Of a DNA stretch of 5,729 bases, positions 4,915 to 5,729 are shown in pieces. The stretch spans positions 1 through 5,729 of the forward strand of contig CAKUMG010000433.1 in NCBI GenBank assembly GCA_934667465.1. Reading direction: 5' to 3'. The notes beneath the pieces were generated by a model. That model had not been told where the DNA came from and did not search any database. It saw only the letters and a program-made list of their open reading frames with translations. The stretch comes from an uncultured Actinoplanes sp. (GTDB lineage: Bacteria > Actinomycetota > Actinomycetes > Mycobacteriales > Micromonosporaceae). Each line of letters begins with the position of its first letter. The first letter of the stretch is position 1. Both the position numbers and the translations under genes were made by a program.

Positions 4915-5729
4915 GTGCGCCGGTTACCGAGCCTGATGGTGAATCTGTTCCTCGCCGCCCTCGTCGTGGGTGCGGCCGGCTGGGCCACGCTGCTGGTCCG
5001 CGACGACGGCGGGGGTGAGCGCCGCCCTGCGGCAAACATCTCCCGTACGGTCACCGTCGACCGCGGCGACGTCACCGCGACCGTGGCGGCGGGCGGCAGG
5101 CTGGTCCCGGCGAGCACGGCCGCCGCGAGCTTCGCGATCGCGGGCACGGTCACCGCGATCGCCGTCGAGGTCGGTGACCTGGTCGAGAAGGATCAGCTGC
5201 TGGCGGAGATCAACCCCGCTGCCGCCGTACGGGCTCTCGCCCTCGCCACCGCCGACCTGACCGCTGCCACCGACGCCCTCACCCGGGCGCGCGACGCCGG
5301 CACCAGCACCACGACCGCGGCCAACGCGGTCAGCCGTGCCGAGCTCGCCGTCGACAACGCCCAGGCCGACGTGGACGCGGCGAAGCTGACCGCCCCCGCC
5401 GCCGGAACCGTCGTCGCCGTGCACGGCACCGTCGGCGCGCGCCAGGAGGCCGGAACCTTCGTCGAACTGGCCGACCTGACCAAACTGCGCGCCGAGGCAG
5501 ATTTCCCCGAGACCGCCGTGACCGCCCTCGAACCCGGCCAGCCCGTCACCGTGACCTGGCAGGCCCTGCCCGGCGCACAGGCCAACGGCAAGATCACCGC
5601 CATCGCCCCCGTCGCGAGCCCCGCCACCGGTGCGGGCGCGACGGTCGCGAGCGCCATCACCGGCGCGGACACCACCAGCGACGGGCACACCGGCGACGCG
5701 GACACCACCAGCGACGGGCGCACCAGCGA
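4915..5729 (+). CDS. HlyD-like membrane fusion protein (efflux periplasmic adaptor type), 3' end beyond the window
   Basis: Membrane-anchored adaptor of the HlyD/MacA/RND-adaptor type, usually encoded next to an ABC transporter of the MacB type. The frame is open from GTG 4915 to the window edge (271 codons). An in-frame TGA at 4909-4911 makes GTG 4915 the first possible start, giving MRRLPSLMVNLFLAALVVGA, a basic lead followed by one membrane anchor (about 6-28). ATG 4936 is a poorer choice. Order of parts: beta strand RTVTVDRGDVTATVAAGGRL (44-63); first half of the biotinyl-lipoyl domain AGTVTAIAVEVGDLVEKDQL (76-95); a short alpha-helical hairpin (102-155, ALALATADLTAATDALTRAR, then SRAELAVDNAQADVDAAK); second lipoyl half LTAPAAGTVVAVHGTVGARQ (158-177); start of the beta-barrel (PGQPVTVTWQALPGAQANG). 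The last 21 residues are an Asp/Thr-rich tandem repeat interrupting the barrel region. The short hairpin suits a Gram-positive adaptor with no outer-membrane partner. The expected ABC partner genes would lie to the right. Confidence 0.88.
   Translation, partial: MRRLPSLMVNLFLAALVVGAAGWATLLVRDDGGGERRPAANISRTVTVDRGDVTATVAAGGRLVPASTAAASFAIAGTVTAIAVEVGDLVEKDQLLAEINPAAAVRALALATADLTAATDALTRARDAGTSTTTAANAVSRAELAVDNAQADVDAAKLTAPAAGTVVAVHGTVGARQEAGTFVELADLTKLRAEADFPETAVTALEPGQPVTVTWQALPGAQANGKITAIAPVASPATGAGATVASAITGADTTSDGHTGDADTTSDGRTS
5665..5729 (+). repeat. 33-bp in-frame tandem repeat in the HlyD-like gene, running off the edge
   Basis: Copy 1 is 5665-5697 and copy 2 begins at 5698 and is cut at 5729. 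They agree at 30 of 32 compared bases. The period is a multiple of 3, so each unit adds 11 residues: ADTTSDGHTGD, then ADTTSDGRTS. More copies may follow beyond the window. Confidence 0.85.

Noticed and set aside
4844..5035. N-terminal 64 residues of the longer minus-strand phosphoribosyltransferase frame
   Set aside because: These residues are antisense to the HlyD-like gene and its leader and show none of the expected N-terminal phosphoribosyltransferase sequence, so I did not extend the remnant to 5035.
4924..5688. 254-codon minus-strand open frame at the right end
   Set aside because: It is the antisense of the HlyD-like gene, whose plus-strand frame shows an anchor, split lipoyl domain and helical hairpin. 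The minus reading is Gly/Arg/Asp low complexity.
1..5729. tRNA, rRNA, CRISPR, insertion sequence, phage or biosynthetic cluster signals
   Set aside because: Reading both strands, I saw no cloverleaf-like sequence, regularly spaced repeat array, transposase motif or modular synthase domain.

Overview
The window is high-GC DNA (roughly 70% by eye) with GTG starts and strongly G/C-ending codons. This fits an actinobacterium. The mix of gene families (actinobacterial MMPL transporter, DUF6928 protein, AbrB/RelE-type toxin-antitoxin pair, HlyD-like adaptor with a short hairpin) would suit Micromonosporaceae or a relative, but I cannot fix the genus from the sequence alone.

Layout, left to right. 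(1) 2-2182, plus: an MMPL/RND-type membrane transporter that is complete except for its first few codons, which lie before the window. (2) 2199-2873, minus: a TetR-family regulator, tail-to-tail with the transporter. (3) 2874-2965: a 92-bp divergent control region holding two 21-bp dyads that look like tandem operators. The second one fills the spacer of a good -35/-10 pair. (4) 2966-3403 and 3400-3708, plus: a type II toxin-antitoxin operon with a 4-bp overlap. The antitoxin has an AbrB/MazE-like fold and a long basic N-terminal tail; the toxin is RelE/ParE-like. (5) 3706-3730: a hairpin at the toxin stop codon. (6) 3751-4485, plus: a DUF6928-type protein of unknown function with a clear ribosome binding site. 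(7) 4523-4843, minus: the C-terminal half of a phosphoribosyltransferase. Its N-terminal half is missing, so I read it as a truncated remnant. (8) 4915 to the window end, plus: an HlyD-like membrane fusion protein of an efflux system, still open at the right edge and ending in an in-frame 33-bp tandem repeat.

How it fits together. The transporter at the left and the adaptor at the right are separate transcription units in different export families. The middle looks like an accessory segment: a toxin-antitoxin module, an orphan conserved gene and a broken metabolic gene. The best regulatory signal is the twin dyad, which could serve the divergent TetR gene, the toxin-antitoxin operon (autoregulation), or both. 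The antitoxin promoter predicts a transcript starting at or next to ATG 2966, that is, a leaderless mRNA. I see no RNA genes, insertion sequences, CRISPR arrays or attachment sites. Apart from the two open edges, no stretch longer than 300 bases lacks a gene.
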